Below, piece after piece: positions 36,759 to 45,108 of a stretch of 64,000 nt of DNA. The stretch lies in NCBI RefSeq assembly GCF_021026295.1, contig NZ_JAJNDA010000006.1:305440-369439 (forward strand), given 5' to 3'. The notes beneath the pieces were generated by a model. That model did not search any database, was not told the origin of the DNA, and saw only the letters and a program-made list of their open reading frames with translations. Numbering within the stretch: the first letter of the stretch is position 1; each line of letters begins with the position of its first letter. Origin of the DNA: Actinomycetospora soli. Its GTDB lineage: Bacteria; Actinomycetota; Actinomycetes; Mycobacteriales; Pseudonocardiaceae. The translations under genes and the position numbers were made by a program.

Positions 36759-37442
36759 ATGGGTAAGCACCACAGCACGGCCCACGCGATCCAGCTCGAC
36801 GGGCACGGTGCCGTCGCGCGCGACCGCTCCGACCGACTGGCGTACGCCGGCCGTGCGGCGGCGGTCGCGGGGATCGCCGGGATCGGCCTGGTCGCCGCGA
36901 CGGGCTCCGCGCTGGCCTCGACCGGGGAGCAGCAGGGCCATCCCGACCGCGGGCACGTGGACTGCGACGCCGGGCAGCACTCCGGTGCCTCGGACCGCGG
37001 GCACGGCTCGTCGCACGAGCGCGGTGCGTCGCACGCGAGCGGCTCCAAGCACGAGGGCAGCTCCAAGCACGAGGGCGGCTCCAAGCACGAGGGCAGCTCC
37101 AAGCACGAGGGCAGCTCCAAGCACGAGAGCGGCTCCAAGCACGACGGTGGTCACCGCGGGTCGGCCATCACCGACGTCACCACCTCGGTGACCAACCTGG
37201 TCGGCGGCAACGGCGGAGCCGGTGGCGCGGGCACGGGCGGAGCCGGCGGCAACGGCGGCTCGGCCGTCGGGGGCCAGGGCGGGATCAACGTCCTGTCCGG
37301 GAGCAACCTGGCGCTGCTGGGCGACTCCGCGCCGAGCAAGAACTCCTCGTCGGGCGGCGACGCCCAGGCGAACGGCGGCTCCGGCGGGCACGGGACCGGC
37401 GGTTCCGGCGGGAGCGGGAAGCTCGTCGCCGCCGACGGCTGA
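36759..37442 (+). CDS. Exported His/Ser-rich repeat protein with Gly-rich tail
   Basis: 227 residues. A basic N-region and hydrophobic core (AAAVAGIAGIGLVAATGSALA) form a signal peptide ending near residue 50. Then a His-rich segment, six tandem SKHEGx repeats and a glycine/asparagine-rich C-terminus (GGNGGAGGAGTGGAGGNGG) like PE_PGRS or chaplin-type surface proteins. Metal binding by the histidines is plausible. GGAGGGG precedes the ATG. Function unknown. Confidence 0.7.
   Translation: MGKHHSTAHAIQLDGHGAVARDRSDRLAYAGRAAAVAGIAGIGLVAATGSALASTGEQQGHPDRGHVDCDAGQHSGASDRGHGSSHERGASHASGSKHEGSSKHEGGSKHEGSSKHEGSSKHESGSKHDGGHRGSAITDVTTSVTNLVGGNGGAGGAGTGGAGGNGGSAVGGQGGINVLSGSNLALLGDSAPSKNSSSGGDAQANGGSGGHGTGGSGGSGKLVAADG
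37044..37151 (+). repeat. Six 18-bp tandem repeats (SKHEGx)
   Basis: Six in-frame units of tcc aag cac gag ggc (a/g)gc; the last two diverge (GAGAGC, GACGGT). Likely length-variable between strains. Confidence 0.9.
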
Positions 37443-37460
37443 TCACGCTCCAGGTCACTC

Positions 37461-37490
37461 GCGCCGCCCGGGCCGACGCCCGGGCGGCGC
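37461..37490. terminator. Convergent hairpin terminator
   Basis: GCGCCGCCCGGGC (37461-37473) pairs perfectly with GCCCGGGCGGCGC (37478-37490) around CGAC, between the repeat-protein stop and the pptT stop. Confidence 0.75.
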
Positions 37491-37500
37491 GGGTCGTCCG

Positions 37501-38193
37501 TCAGGCGGGTCCCCGAGTCGCCTCGGGTGCCCCTGCCGTCTCCAGGGCGATCGCCGTCACCACGTGCGTCCCGTACACCGTCCAGCGTCCGTGGAACTCC
37601 GACACCGTGCCGCCGTCGACGACCGGGCCGGGCACGAGTAGTTCCGCGCGGAAGGTGCCGTCGGGGCTCGGCGTCAGGACGGCCTCCTCGAAGCCCAGCC
37701 AGCGGCCGGTCAGCGGGAACCAGGTCTTGTAGACCGATTCCTTGGCCGAGAACAGCAGCCGGTCCCAGTGCACGTCCGGGTGCTCGGCCGCGAGGGCGGC
37801 GAGGACCTCCCGCTCCCCCGGCGACGACACCGCGCCGAGCACGCCGTCGGGCAACGGCCCGTGCTGCTCGGCGTCCACCCCCAGCGACCGGACGTCCGCC
37901 GTTCGCGCCACGGCCGCCCCGCGGAAGCCGGCCGTGTGCGTGATCGACCCGACCACGCCGTCCGGCCACACGGGCGACCGCTTCTCCCCCACCGGCACCG
38001 CCTCGGCGGGCGCGCCGAGCGCCGCCAGGGCCTCGCGGGCGCAGGACCGGGCGGTGGTGAACTCCGCGCGGCGTGTGGCCACGGCCTTCGCGACGGCGGG
38101 TTCCTCGTCCGGGTGCAGCGGGCCGGCGCCCTCGTCGTCGAACCGCACGGCCGTGACGACGGTCGCCGGCAGGACGTCCGCGAGCGGGTTCAC
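37501..38193 (-). CDS. pptT: 4'-phosphopantetheinyl transferase
   Basis: Transfers 4'-phosphopantetheine from CoA to acyl and peptidyl carrier proteins. The 230-residue protein from a GTG (VNPLADVLPATVVTAV) has the signatures VGSITHTAGF, SLGVDAEQH (Mg ligands) and FSAKESVYKTW. This is the EntD/PptT-type arrangement. The start overlaps the PptH-like gene by GTGA, the same order as in Mycobacterium. It could activate the synthetases that the MbtH-like protein serves. Confidence 0.93.
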   Translation of the reverse strand: MNPLADVLPATVVTAVRFDDEGAGPLHPDEEPAVAKAVATRRAEFTTARSCAREALAALGAPAEAVPVGEKRSPVWPDGVVGSITHTAGFRGAAVARTADVRSLGVDAEQHGPLPDGVLGAVSSPGEREVLAALAAEHPDVHWDRLLFSAKESVYKTWFPLTGRWLGFEEAVLTPSPDGTFRAELLVPGPVVDGGTVSEFHGRWTVYGTHVVTAIALETAGAPEATRGPA

Positions 38194-39086
38194 CGCGCCG
38201 ACTCCCACCGGGCGCCGTGGTCGAGGGCCCAGGCGGTGAACGGGTCGGGGACCTCGGGCTCGGGGGCGGGGAGGATCTGCCGCAGCGGGCCGCGCACCAG
38301 GTCGTGGCGCTGCCACTCGCGCGGGTAGCCGACCGACACCTCCTCGAAGCGGACCCCGTCCTCCCAGGTGGTCCGCGGGAGGTGCAGGTGGCCGTAGACG
38401 ACGGCCGCGGCGTCGTACTCGACGTGCCAGCGGGCGGTCTCGGTGGTGCCGCACCACAGGGAGAACTCGGGGTGGCGCAGCACGCGCAGCGGCAGCTCGG
38501 TCAACGGCCAGTGGTTGATCAGGACCGTCGGCATCCCGGCCGGGCGCTCCGCGAGGCGGCGCCGGGTCTCGACGAGGCGTTCGGCGCACCACGCCGCGGG
38601 GCCGGGGTGCGGCCGGGAGGCCATGAGGAACTCGTCGGTGCAGACCACGCCGGCCTCGCGGGCCGCGTCGAGGGCGTCCGCGGTGGACATGGCGGCCATA
38701 TCGGGGCGGACCCGCCACGAGTAGTCGTAGAGCAGGAACATCGGGCAGACCAGGTGGCCGTCGAACACCGGCCACTCGTCCTCCGGCGTCAGCACCCCGA
38801 GGGACCGGCACAGCTCGACGAGGTGGTCGTAGCGCTCCGGCCCGACGAGCTGGACGTCGTCGCCCGGCGGGGTCCACAGGTCGTGGTTGCCGGGGACCCA
38901 GAGCACCAACGCGAACCGCTCGGCGAGCAGCGACAGCGCCCACCGCACGTCGGACACCTTGTCGGCGACGTCGCCCGCGACGATCAGCCAGTCGCCCGGG
39001 TCGGTCGGGTGCAGTTCCCGCACGACCGCTTCGTTTCCCGAGCGGTTCACGTGGAGGTCGCTCGTGGCGAGCAGACGGGGGGTCAT
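38190..39086 (-). CDS. pptH: PptH-like 4'-phosphopantetheinyl hydrolase (metallophosphoesterase)
   Basis: 298 residues with the metallophosphoesterase motifs TSDLHVN, VAGDVADK, WVPGNHDLWT, LINHWPL and YGHLHLPRT. In Mycobacterium the same two-gene unit encodes PptH, which removes phosphopantetheine from carrier proteins and opposes PptT. The order and GTGA overlap here support the same role; this is inferred from synteny and family. Confidence 0.8.
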   Translation of the reverse strand: MTPRLLATSDLHVNRSGNEAVVRELHPTDPGDWLIVAGDVADKVSDVRWALSLLAERFALVLWVPGNHDLWTPPGDDVQLVGPERYDHLVELCRSLGVLTPEDEWPVFDGHLVCPMFLLYDYSWRVRPDMAAMSTADALDAAREAGVVCTDEFLMASRPHPGPAAWCAERLVETRRRLAERPAGMPTVLINHWPLTELPLRVLRHPEFSLWCGTTETARWHVEYDAAAVVYGHLHLPRTTWEDGVRFEEVSVGYPREWQRHDLVRGPLRQILPAPEPEVPDPFTAWALDHGARWESAR

Positions 39087-39139
39087 CGGACGATCACTCT
39101 AGCCGCGCCGCGTCGCCCGGAGTTCGCCATGATGAGCCC

Positions 39140-40324
39140 GTGCCCCCGCGCCACCTGACCAGCCTGCCGATCCCGCAACGCCTGCGGTCGGCGATGGCGG
39201 AGACGGACTACGACCGCGCCGGCCTGCTCGAGGGACTCACCGGGGACCAGCGTCGCATCCGGGTCGAGGTGCTGTCGGCCCTCGCGGCCGACGGCGTCGG
39301 GGTCGAGACGATGCGGGAGGCCATCGAGCGCGACCGGCTCGGGCTGCTGCTGATCGAGCGGACCCTCTCCCCCGAGGACGGCTGGTCGATGGCGGGGATC
39401 TGTGCGCACACCGGGCAGGACCCGGAGATCGTGTCGAAGTGGTTCCGGGCGTTGGGCCGTCCCGTCTCCACGGACCCCGACGAGGAGATGTACACCGACG
39501 AGGACGCCGAGATCGCGGCACGCATCGAGCGCTACCGGGCCCTCGGGTTCGGTGACGAGGAGATGCTGCCGGTCGTCCGGGCGATCGGGCGTGGCGTCTT
39601 GAACATGGCCGACGCGCTCGGCGGACTGCTCGGCGAGGCGCTGCTGGCCGCGGGTGAGCCGGAGCCGGAGATGGCCCTGCGCTACGCCATCGAGGCCCGC
39701 CGCCTCGCCGAGGAGGACATGCTCCACCTCACCCACCTCGTCTCCGTGGCCCTCGCCGACAAGATCCGCTCGCACGCGCTCGCCATCGAGGAGTCCACCG
39801 CCGGTCGGCTGCAGGGCGCCCAGGAGGTGTCGGTCTGCTTTGCCGACCTCGTCGGGTTCACCGACCTCGGGGAGAACGTGTCGGCGGCGGAGCTCTCCGA
39901 GGTGGCCGAGCAGCTCTCGGCCTGCGCCACCGACATCGCCCAGCGCCCGGTCCGCCTCGCGAAGACCATCGGCGACGCGGTGATGCTCGTGTCCTCCGAC
40001 CCGACGGCACTCGTCCGGGCCGCGGTGGAGCTCGCGCGCCGCTGGTCGGACGCCGACGACGGCCGCCCGGACGTGCGGGTGGGGGTCGCGAGCGGGATCG
40101 GGGTGCCGCACGCCGGCGACTGGTACGGCCCGCCGGTCAACCTCGCCTCGCGGGTCACGACGACCGCCCGGCCGGGACAGGTGGTGGTGACGGCCGCGGT
40201 GCACGACGCGGTGGTGGCCCGCGGCGCCGACGAGACCGAGTTCCGCTGGCGGGTCGCCGCACCACGGCGGTTCAAGGGCATCCGGGGGGCGCAGCGCCTC
40301 TACCGGGTCAGCGCGGCGTCCTGA
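39140..40324 (+). CDS. Class III adenylate cyclase with Rv1264-type regulatory domain
   Basis: 394 residues from a GTG. The N-terminal half (about 20-210) is helical (LTGDQRRIRVEVLSALAADGVGVETM, then GFGDEEMLPVVRAIGRGVLNMADALGG) and resembles the pH-sensing domain of mycobacterial Rv1264/Rv2212. The C-terminal catalytic domain has VCFADLVGFTDL (metal Asp), LAKTIGDAVML (Lys and second Asp) and PPVNLASRVTTTARPGQ (Asn, Arg). Both halves of the active site are present, so homodimer activity is expected. Confidence 0.88.
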   Translation: MPPRHLTSLPIPQRLRSAMAETDYDRAGLLEGLTGDQRRIRVEVLSALAADGVGVETMREAIERDRLGLLLIERTLSPEDGWSMAGICAHTGQDPEIVSKWFRALGRPVSTDPDEEMYTDEDAEIAARIERYRALGFGDEEMLPVVRAIGRGVLNMADALGGLLGEALLAAGEPEPEMALRYAIEARRLAEEDMLHLTHLVSVALADKIRSHALAIEESTAGRLQGAQEVSVCFADLVGFTDLGENVSAAELSEVAEQLSACATDIAQRPVRLAKTIGDAVMLVSSDPTALVRAAVELARRWSDADDGRPDVRVGVASGIGVPHAGDWYGPPVNLASRVTTTARPGQVVVTAAVHDAVVARGADETEFRWRVAAPRRFKGIRGAQRLYRVSAAS

Positions 40325-40354
40325 GCGGGAGGGCCGACACGGAGGCCGACGAGG

Positions 40355-40405
40355 TGCCGGGGTCGGCGGCGGTCCGCTCCCCAGCGACCGCCGCCGACCC
40401 GGGCA
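40355..40405 (+). terminator. Long hairpin terminator after adenylate cyclase
   Basis: A 20-bp stem with one mismatch (40355-40374 with 40386-40405) and an 11-nt loop. The rest of 40325-40523 shows no gene. Confidence 0.7.
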
Positions 40406-40523
40406 GTCGGCGTTCCCCGAACACCGACACCAACCGTCCGTCGGTGAGGAAAGAGTGAGGCACGGACCACGCGTTCGTCCAGCACGAACCCTCGATCACC
40501 ACATGAGTTCACCCGGTGGAGTG

Positions 40524-40754
40524 CTACGTCGAGGGCTTGCGGGCGTGCTCCCCGGCCCGCAGCCGGAGCAGGTTCACCGTGACGCCCATCGTGAGGACCA
40601 CGCCGACGATGAACAGCACGAAGCCCACGGCGGGCGCGGAGCCGGTGAGGACGAGCACGAGACCCGCGATCAGGAGCACGGCGGCGAGCACCCAGCCGCC
40701 GACGAGCAGCCGCATCGGCGTCGTCCGCAAGCGTGCCGCGAGGCGTTCCACCAT
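40524..40754 (-). CDS. Small two-helix membrane protein
   Basis: 76 residues with two hydrophobic helices (LLVGGWVLAAVLLIAGLVLVL and VGFVLFIVGVVLTMGVTVNLL) and basic ends. A TAGACT box 6 nt before the ATG indicates a leaderless transcript. Function unknown. Confidence 0.65.
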   Translation of the reverse strand: MVERLAARLRTTPMRLLVGGWVLAAVLLIAGLVLVLTGSAPAVGFVLFIVGVVLTMGVTVNLLRLRAGEHARKPST

Positions 40755-40760
40755 GGCCGG

Positions 40761-40766
40761 AGTCTA
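40761..40766 (-). promoter_or_regulatory. -10 box of leaderless promoter
   Basis: TAGACT on the minus strand, 6 nt before the ATG at 40754. Confidence 0.5.
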
Positions 40767-40775
40767 TCGACGCGC

Positions 40776-41036
40776 TCAGGCCGCGAGACGGAGATCGTCG
40801 AGCCAGGAGACGACCGTGCGCGCGGCGAGCGCCCGCACGGGGCCGAGCAGGGCGCGCAGCTGCTCGGCGACGCCGAGCGTCCCGGCCCGGTCGAGGTGCC
40901 CCCGCTGGAGCTGCTCCGCGAGGGCGACGACCTGCGCACGACGGTCCGCGGCGAGGTCGTCGAGCGACTCCACGTTGGCCAGCACCGAGCGCGCGGCGAC
41001 CCGCGCCTGCTCGCTCGTCCGGTGCTGATCGTGCAC
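40776..41036 (-). CDS. Small helical protein, unknown
   Basis: 86 residues from a GTG (VHDQHRTSEQARVAARSVLANVESLDDLAADRRAQ...). Three or four amphipathic helices, no cysteine, no membrane segment. A TTACGTAA palindrome lies upstream near 41046-41053. I do not recognise a family. Confidence 0.5.
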   Translation of the reverse strand: MHDQHRTSEQARVAARSVLANVESLDDLAADRRAQVVALAEQLQRGHLDRAGTLGVAEQLRALLGPVRALAARTVVSWLDDLRLAA

Positions 41037-41176
41037 AACCGGGACGTTACGTAAAGTACATCGATGTCACTCTGTGCGTCCGCGTCGAGCGGTCGATCGG
41101 CGCGCCCGACGGTCGTCCGCCCTGGTCAGGAGCACACGTTCGCCCGAGTCCGGACCCTCCTGGTAACCACGACGTC

Positions 41177-41818
41177 GTGACCCGTCCAGATCTCGACGAC
41201 GCCCGGGCCGCCGTCGCCGACCACGCCCGCCGCCTCGTCGCCGACCGTCTCGTGGCCGGGACCGCCGGCAACCTGTCCGTGCGGGTGGGCGACCTGGTCG
41301 CGGTGACCCCGTCCGGCGTCGCCTACGACTCCATGACCGCCGAGGACGTCGTCGTGGTCGACCTGGGCGGGACACCCGTCGTCGGGACCCTCGAGCCGAC
41401 GAGCGAGCTGCCGCTGCACCTGCTCTGCTACACCCGCCATGGTGCCTCGGCCGTGGTGCACACGCACTCCGCCGCGGCCGTCGCGCTCTCCCTGCTGCGC
41501 GACGACGTCCCCCTCGTGCACTACCAGACCGCGACCTTCGGCGGTGCCGTCTCCGTCGCCGAGTACGCCCCGTACGGCACCGACGAGCTGGCCGCGAACA
41601 CCTCGGCCGCGCTCACCGACCGCACCGCCGCGGTGATGCGCCATCACGGCACGATCGTGCTCGGCGGCACGCTCCGCGCGGCCTACGACGGGGCGGCGCA
41701 CCTCGAGTGGCTGTGCGACGTGTGGTTGCGGGCGTCCGCGGTCGGGACCCCGCGGCTGCTGTCCACCGAGCAGGTCGCGGACGTCGTGGAGCGGCTGCGG
41801 GGCTACGGGCAGCGCTAG
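41177..41818 (+). CDS. Class II aldolase/adducin family protein
   Basis: 213 residues from a GTG (VTRPDLDDARAAVADHARRLVADRLVAGTAGNLSVRVGD). Fuculose-phosphate aldolase fold: GTAGNLSVR phosphate site, zinc ligands in VVHTHSAAAVAL and MRHHGTIVLGG, and a catalytic Glu in LEPTSELPLH. It likely cleaves a phosphorylated sugar or related hydroxy-ketone. The actual substrate is unknown. Confidence 0.88.
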   Translation: MTRPDLDDARAAVADHARRLVADRLVAGTAGNLSVRVGDLVAVTPSGVAYDSMTAEDVVVVDLGGTPVVGTLEPTSELPLHLLCYTRHGASAVVHTHSAAAVALSLLRDDVPLVHYQTATFGGAVSVAEYAPYGTDELAANTSAALTDRTAAVMRHHGTIVLGGTLRAAYDGAAHLEWLCDVWLRASAVGTPRLLSTEQVADVVERLRGYGQR

Positions 41819-41828
41819 GGTCGCCGCT

Positions 41829-42714
41829 GTGCGGACGGCCCTCCGGTACGCCGCGCCGGGCCTGCTGGCCGCGGTGATGCTGCTCGCCGCCACCCTGCTC
41901 GACGACCGCGCGGTGCTCTTCCCCGAGGCCGTCGCCCTCGGCTACGGGCTCTGGACGCTGCGCCGCGGGGCGTGGGCGGCGCCCGTGGGCCTGGTCGGGG
42001 TCCCGACGGCGGGTGCGGTGCTGGGCGTCGTCGCGGCCGCGTTGCCGGGGCCGTGGTGGTGGCGGGCCGCGGCGGCGCTCGGGGCGATGGTCCTCGTCCT
42101 GCACCTGGCGCGCAGCCCGCTGATCCCGGCGGTCTCGGCCGCCGTCCTGCCCGTGGTGTTCGACCTGCGCGGGTTCGGCTACGTGCTCGCCGTCGCGGTG
42201 TGGTGCGCGGTGCTGGCCGTCAGCGTGTGCCGGGTGCGTGCTCCGCGGACGCCCGCGTGGCCGGGCGGCCGGCTGGCCGCGTTCGTCGCCGCCGCGGCGG
42301 TCTGGATCGCCGCCGTCGGCCTGGCCGGGCTGCCGCCGCTGCTCAGCGCTCCTCCACTGCTGGTGGCGGGACTGGAGTTCGCGGCACGGGGCGGCCCGCC
42401 GGTCTCGTGGTCGGCCGCCCGGCGGATCGCACTCATGGGCGTGGCGGGGTGGTCGGCGCGGTCGCCGCGGGCCTTCCCGGCCCGACGTGGCTCGCGGGCG
42501 GCCTCGGCGTGGTGCTCGTCGTCGGGCTGGCGGCCCTGGTGCGCGAGCCGTTGACCCCCGCCGCGGCGCTGGTCCTCGTGCCCTTCGTGGCGGGACGCCC
42601 GACCCGCTGCTCGTCGCCGGTGCGTTCACGGCGGGCGGGCTCGTGCTGACCGTGGTGCCCGCGGCGCTGGTCAGAGCAGGAGGACGGCGGCGAGGAAGGC
42701 GAGCAGCAGGATGA
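41829..42714 (+). pseudogene. Membrane protein gene broken by two frameshifts
   Basis: Starts at a GTG 7 nt after a TAGGGT box that overlaps the aldolase stop. The first frame gives about 200 residues of membrane helices up to RRIALMGVAGW. The helices continue in a second frame (VVGAVAAGLPGPTWLAGGLGVVLVVGLAALV) and again in a third (PDPLLVAGAFTAGGLVLTVVPAALV). Adding one G at each of the runs 42446-42449 and 42592-42594 restores a single frame of about 295 residues. It is either a recent pseudogene or an assembly with two homopolymer errors. The family was not recognised. Confidence 0.6.
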
Positions 42715-42865
42715 CCGCCACGACGAGGACGGCGGTGGAGCCGACGCCCCCGCGCGGCCGGCTCGGCGACCGGCCGGCGTCGTGCGCCGACGAGCCCGGG
42801 GTTCCGGCGGCGCCGGTGCTGTAGTTGGTGAAGCTCTCGCCACCCGTGCCTGGTGCGCCGGTCAT
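42671..42865 (-). CDS. Small tail-anchored membrane protein
   Basis: 64 residues: a polar Gly/Ser/Thr N-terminus and a single C-terminal helix (STAVLVVAVILLLAFLAAVLLL). A TAGTGT box lies 7 nt before the ATG (42873-42878), so it is probably leaderless. The 3' end overlaps the broken membrane gene by about 44 nt. Confidence 0.6.
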   Translation of the reverse strand: MTGAPGTGGESFTNYSTGAAGTPGSSAHDAGRSPSRPRGGVGSTAVLVVAVILLLAFLAAVLLL

Positions 42866-42980
42866 CGCTGCGACACTACGTGGAGATCCGTCTGCGTGTC
42901 CGGACGAGCGCGGCGGGTGACGTGACCCGATCGTGTCCGGATGATTGCCACGCAAGGCCCGTTGCCTGCGATGACGAGAC

Positions 42981-43454
42981 GTGACCGCACGCGGATCGCA
43001 CGTCCCCTTCTGGCCCGGTATGCCGACGGCCCGGGCGATCGCGGCCGACGCGGGCGCGCACGGCGTCGGCACGCAGCACGTCCTCCTCGCGTTGCTCCGG
43101 CGGCGCGCGGCCGACGCGGTCGCGGTCCTCGACGCGGGCGGGGTCGACGAGGGCGCCGTCGCCGCGGCACTGGGCGCCGTCGCGGGGACCGGGTGCCGCA
43201 CCGGGGCGGTGCCCACGGAGCGGGTGACGGTGTCGCCACGCGTGCTGGCCCTCGTCCGTGCGGCGGGCCGTCCGGACGGCGGGACCGGGCCGGTGAGCGA
43301 CCTGCAGCTCCTGCGCGCCCTGCTCGCCGACAACGAGCCCTCCCTCGCCCGGCTGCTCCTCTCCTCGCTCGGCGCGCTGCGGCGGATCGACCGGGCACTG
43401 CAGGACGCCACCGTCCGGGTCGACGACACGAGCGGAGGTCTGGTCGACGCCTGA
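42981..43454 (+). CDS. Stand-alone Clp N-terminal domain protein
   Basis: 157 residues from a GTG. The Clp-N double repeat is seen in ARAIAADAGAHGVGTQHVLLALLRRRAADAVAVLDAGGVDEGAVAAAL, and again in SPRVLALVRAAG and LQLLRALLADNEPSLARLLL. No AAA domain follows. Such proteins may act as adaptor- or substrate-binding modules for ClpC; that is inferred. A later ATG at 43020 is possible. Confidence 0.7.
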   Translation: MTARGSHVPFWPGMPTARAIAADAGAHGVGTQHVLLALLRRRAADAVAVLDAGGVDEGAVAAALGAVAGTGCRTGAVPTERVTVSPRVLALVRAAGRPDGGTGPVSDLQLLRALLADNEPSLARLLLSSLGALRRIDRALQDATVRVDDTSGGLVDA

Positions 43455-43539
43455 GCGGCCGCCAAGTGAGCCGACAAGGGAGCGCCTGCAGCAGCGCGGG
43501 CCGGGCCCCTCGGCCGGTTCGGCGTCGACCCCGGAGGCG

Positions 43540-44061
43540 ATGGACGGGGAGGCGGCGCGACTGGCCGGGACCGCCGGCCTCGCCGGTGCCGTGCTCGGAT
43601 GGTTCGACCTGCCGCACGGGGGCCCGTCCTGGACGGCCTTCCGTCCCGAGCAGCGGCAGGGCTTCCGCGACCGGGTGGCCGCGGCCCAGGCGACGCTGCG
43701 TTCGACGGCGACCTCCTGGACCGATCGGGCCGCGTCGGCACGCGCGCAGATCGAGGCGGCCAGGGTGGCCGAGGAGAACCGGGTCAGGGCCGAGGCGGAG
43801 GCCCGCGCCCGGGCCGAGGCCGAGGCGCGGCGGGCGGAGGCCGCGGCCCGGGAGGAGCAGCGTCGGGTCGCCGCGGCCGAACGCGCGGAGCAGCGGCGCC
43901 TCGACGCCGCCGCCGAGCCCCGTCGGGCGTCGTCGAGCTCGGGATCGACCTCGGGTTCGGGGTCGAGCTCGGGATCGTCGTCGGGCGGCTCGGGGGCCTA
44001 CCCGGGCTACACCGGACCGCGCTGCTACGCCCCGGGCGGCAAGACCTGGCGTCCCTGCTAG
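43540..44061 (+). CDS. Coiled-coil protein with Ser/Gly tail and C-terminal Cys motif
   Basis: 173 residues: a short N-terminal domain, an Ala/Glu/Arg coiled coil (about 58-127), a Ser/Gly repeat, then the compact end YPGYTGPRCYAPGGKTWRPC with two cysteines. The start ATG follows GGAGGC closely. The end motif looks like a small disulfide or metal-binding tag. No known family recognised. Confidence 0.6.
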   Translation: MDGEAARLAGTAGLAGAVLGWFDLPHGGPSWTAFRPEQRQGFRDRVAAAQATLRSTATSWTDRAASARAQIEAARVAEENRVRAEAEARARAEAEARRAEAAAREEQRRVAAAERAEQRRLDAAAEPRRASSSSGSTSGSGSSSGSSSGGSGAYPGYTGPRCYAPGGKTWRPC

Positions 44062-44074
44062 GTCCGTGACCGGC

Positions 44075-44107
44075 GTGTGTGGTGCACGGAACCCGTGCAC
44101 CACACAC
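44075..44107. terminator. Convergent hairpin terminator
   Basis: GTGTGTGGTGCACGG (44075-44089) pairs over 15 bp with CCGTGCACCACACAC (44093-44107) around a 3-nt loop, between two convergent stops. Confidence 0.8.
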
Positions 44108-44120
44108 GGCGGTCGGCGAC

Positions 44121-44609
44121 CTACGCCGGCCGGAGCGCCACCATGTTCATCGCCACGCCGCGCAACACCGCCCGGTCGTCGTCGGTGAGCACCTCGACCG
44201 CGGTCCGCACGATCCCGCGGTCGGGCTTGGACCGCGAGACGCGGGACTCGACCACCGTGGTCCGCAGCCGCACCGGCTCGTCGGGACGCAGTGGCGCGGG
44301 CCAGCGCAGCTCGTCGACCCCCGGCGAGGCGAGGCTCGCCACCGCCGAGATGTAGTGCGAGCAGTACATCCGCATCATCAGACCGGCGGTCTGCCACCCG
44401 CTCGCGATGAGCCCGCCGAAGGGGCCGGTCGCGGCCCACTCGGGGTCGGTGTGGAGGCGCTGCGGGTCGTACTGGCGGCCGAACGCGACGATCTCGTCGC
44501 TGCTCACCGCGAGCTTCCCGTACTCGTAGGTCTCGCCGACGACGTAGTCGGCGAACCACCGGTCGTCGATCGGCGCGCGGAAGTCCGTCGGGCTCAGCAC
44601 CTCGGTCAC
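44121..44609 (-). CDS. MaoC-like hot-dog dehydratase
   Basis: 162 residues from a GTG. MaoC/(R)-hydratase features: DYVVGETYEYGKLAVSSDEIVAFGRQYDPQRLHTDPEWAATGPFGGLIASGW, which holds the Asp-x4-His pair and the FGGLIASG segment. The family hydrates or dehydrates acyl-CoA or acts in related chemistry. A CATGAT box lies 6 nt upstream of the GTG. Confidence 0.88.
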   Translation of the reverse strand: MTEVLSPTDFRAPIDDRWFADYVVGETYEYGKLAVSSDEIVAFGRQYDPQRLHTDPEWAATGPFGGLIASGWQTAGLMMRMYCSHYISAVASLASPGVDELRWPAPLRPDEPVRLRTTVVESRVSRSKPDRGIVRTAVEVLTDDDRAVLRGVAMNMVALRPA

Positions 44610-44616
44610 GCGGCGA

Positions 44617-45048
44617 TCATGGCACCGACCGGTACTCCGGGCCGTCCTCGCCGGCGCGCCAGATCACGAGGCGCCGCGCCACGATCTTCAGCGCCACGGA
44701 GAACGTCTCCCGCCAGGCCGCGAACGACTGCTCACCGAGCCGGTCCGCGTACTTCGCCGCGAACGCGTCCTCGCCGACCGGGCGGTCGTCGAACTCCGCG
44801 ACCCCCTCGAGCAGCACGACGTCGGTGCCGTCCGCCGCCGTGTCCAGGTGCAGCGCGACCGCGGGGTCGCGGCGCAGCTGCCCGAGCTTCACCGTGTCCG
44901 GCCGGCTGAACACGGTGACGGCCGGATCGGACCAGCGGAACCACACCGGCACCGCGTGCGGTCGGCTCGTCGCGAGCCAGATGACCGGCTCGGTGTGCAG
45001 GCGTTCGTGGGCGTGGGCGAGCAGCGGGTCACCCGGGTCGAGCAGCAT
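44617..45048 (-). CDS. Pyridoxamine 5'-phosphate oxidase-fold protein (FMN/F420 type)
   Basis: 143 residues. The split-barrel fold is seen in PVIWLATSRPHAVPVWFRWSDPAVTVFSRPDTVKLGQLRRDPAVALHL and a late WRAGEDGPEYRSV. The TxxxxGxPxxxPVWF-like start fits the F420/FMN-dependent PPOX group used for reduction of small molecules in actinobacteria. GGGAGG precedes the ATG. Confidence 0.8.
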   Translation of the reverse strand: MLLDPGDPLLAHAHERLHTEPVIWLATSRPHAVPVWFRWSDPAVTVFSRPDTVKLGQLRRDPAVALHLDTAADGTDVVLLEGVAEFDDRPVGEDAFAAKYADRLGEQSFAAWRETFSVALKIVARRLVIWRAGEDGPEYRSVP

Positions 45049-45108
45049 CGCCGGTCCTCCCCGTCGTCGTGGGTGGAGGCGCTGTATGCCCGATCCGGGT
45101 CGGTCGGC

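Noticed and set aside
37044..37151. Tandem 18-mers as a CRISPR or integration array
   Set aside because: Contiguous in-frame units without spacers, coding SKHEGx.
40300..40512. Small minus-strand open frames after the adenylate cyclase
   Set aside because: They run through the terminator stem and have no ribosome site or recognisable protein features.
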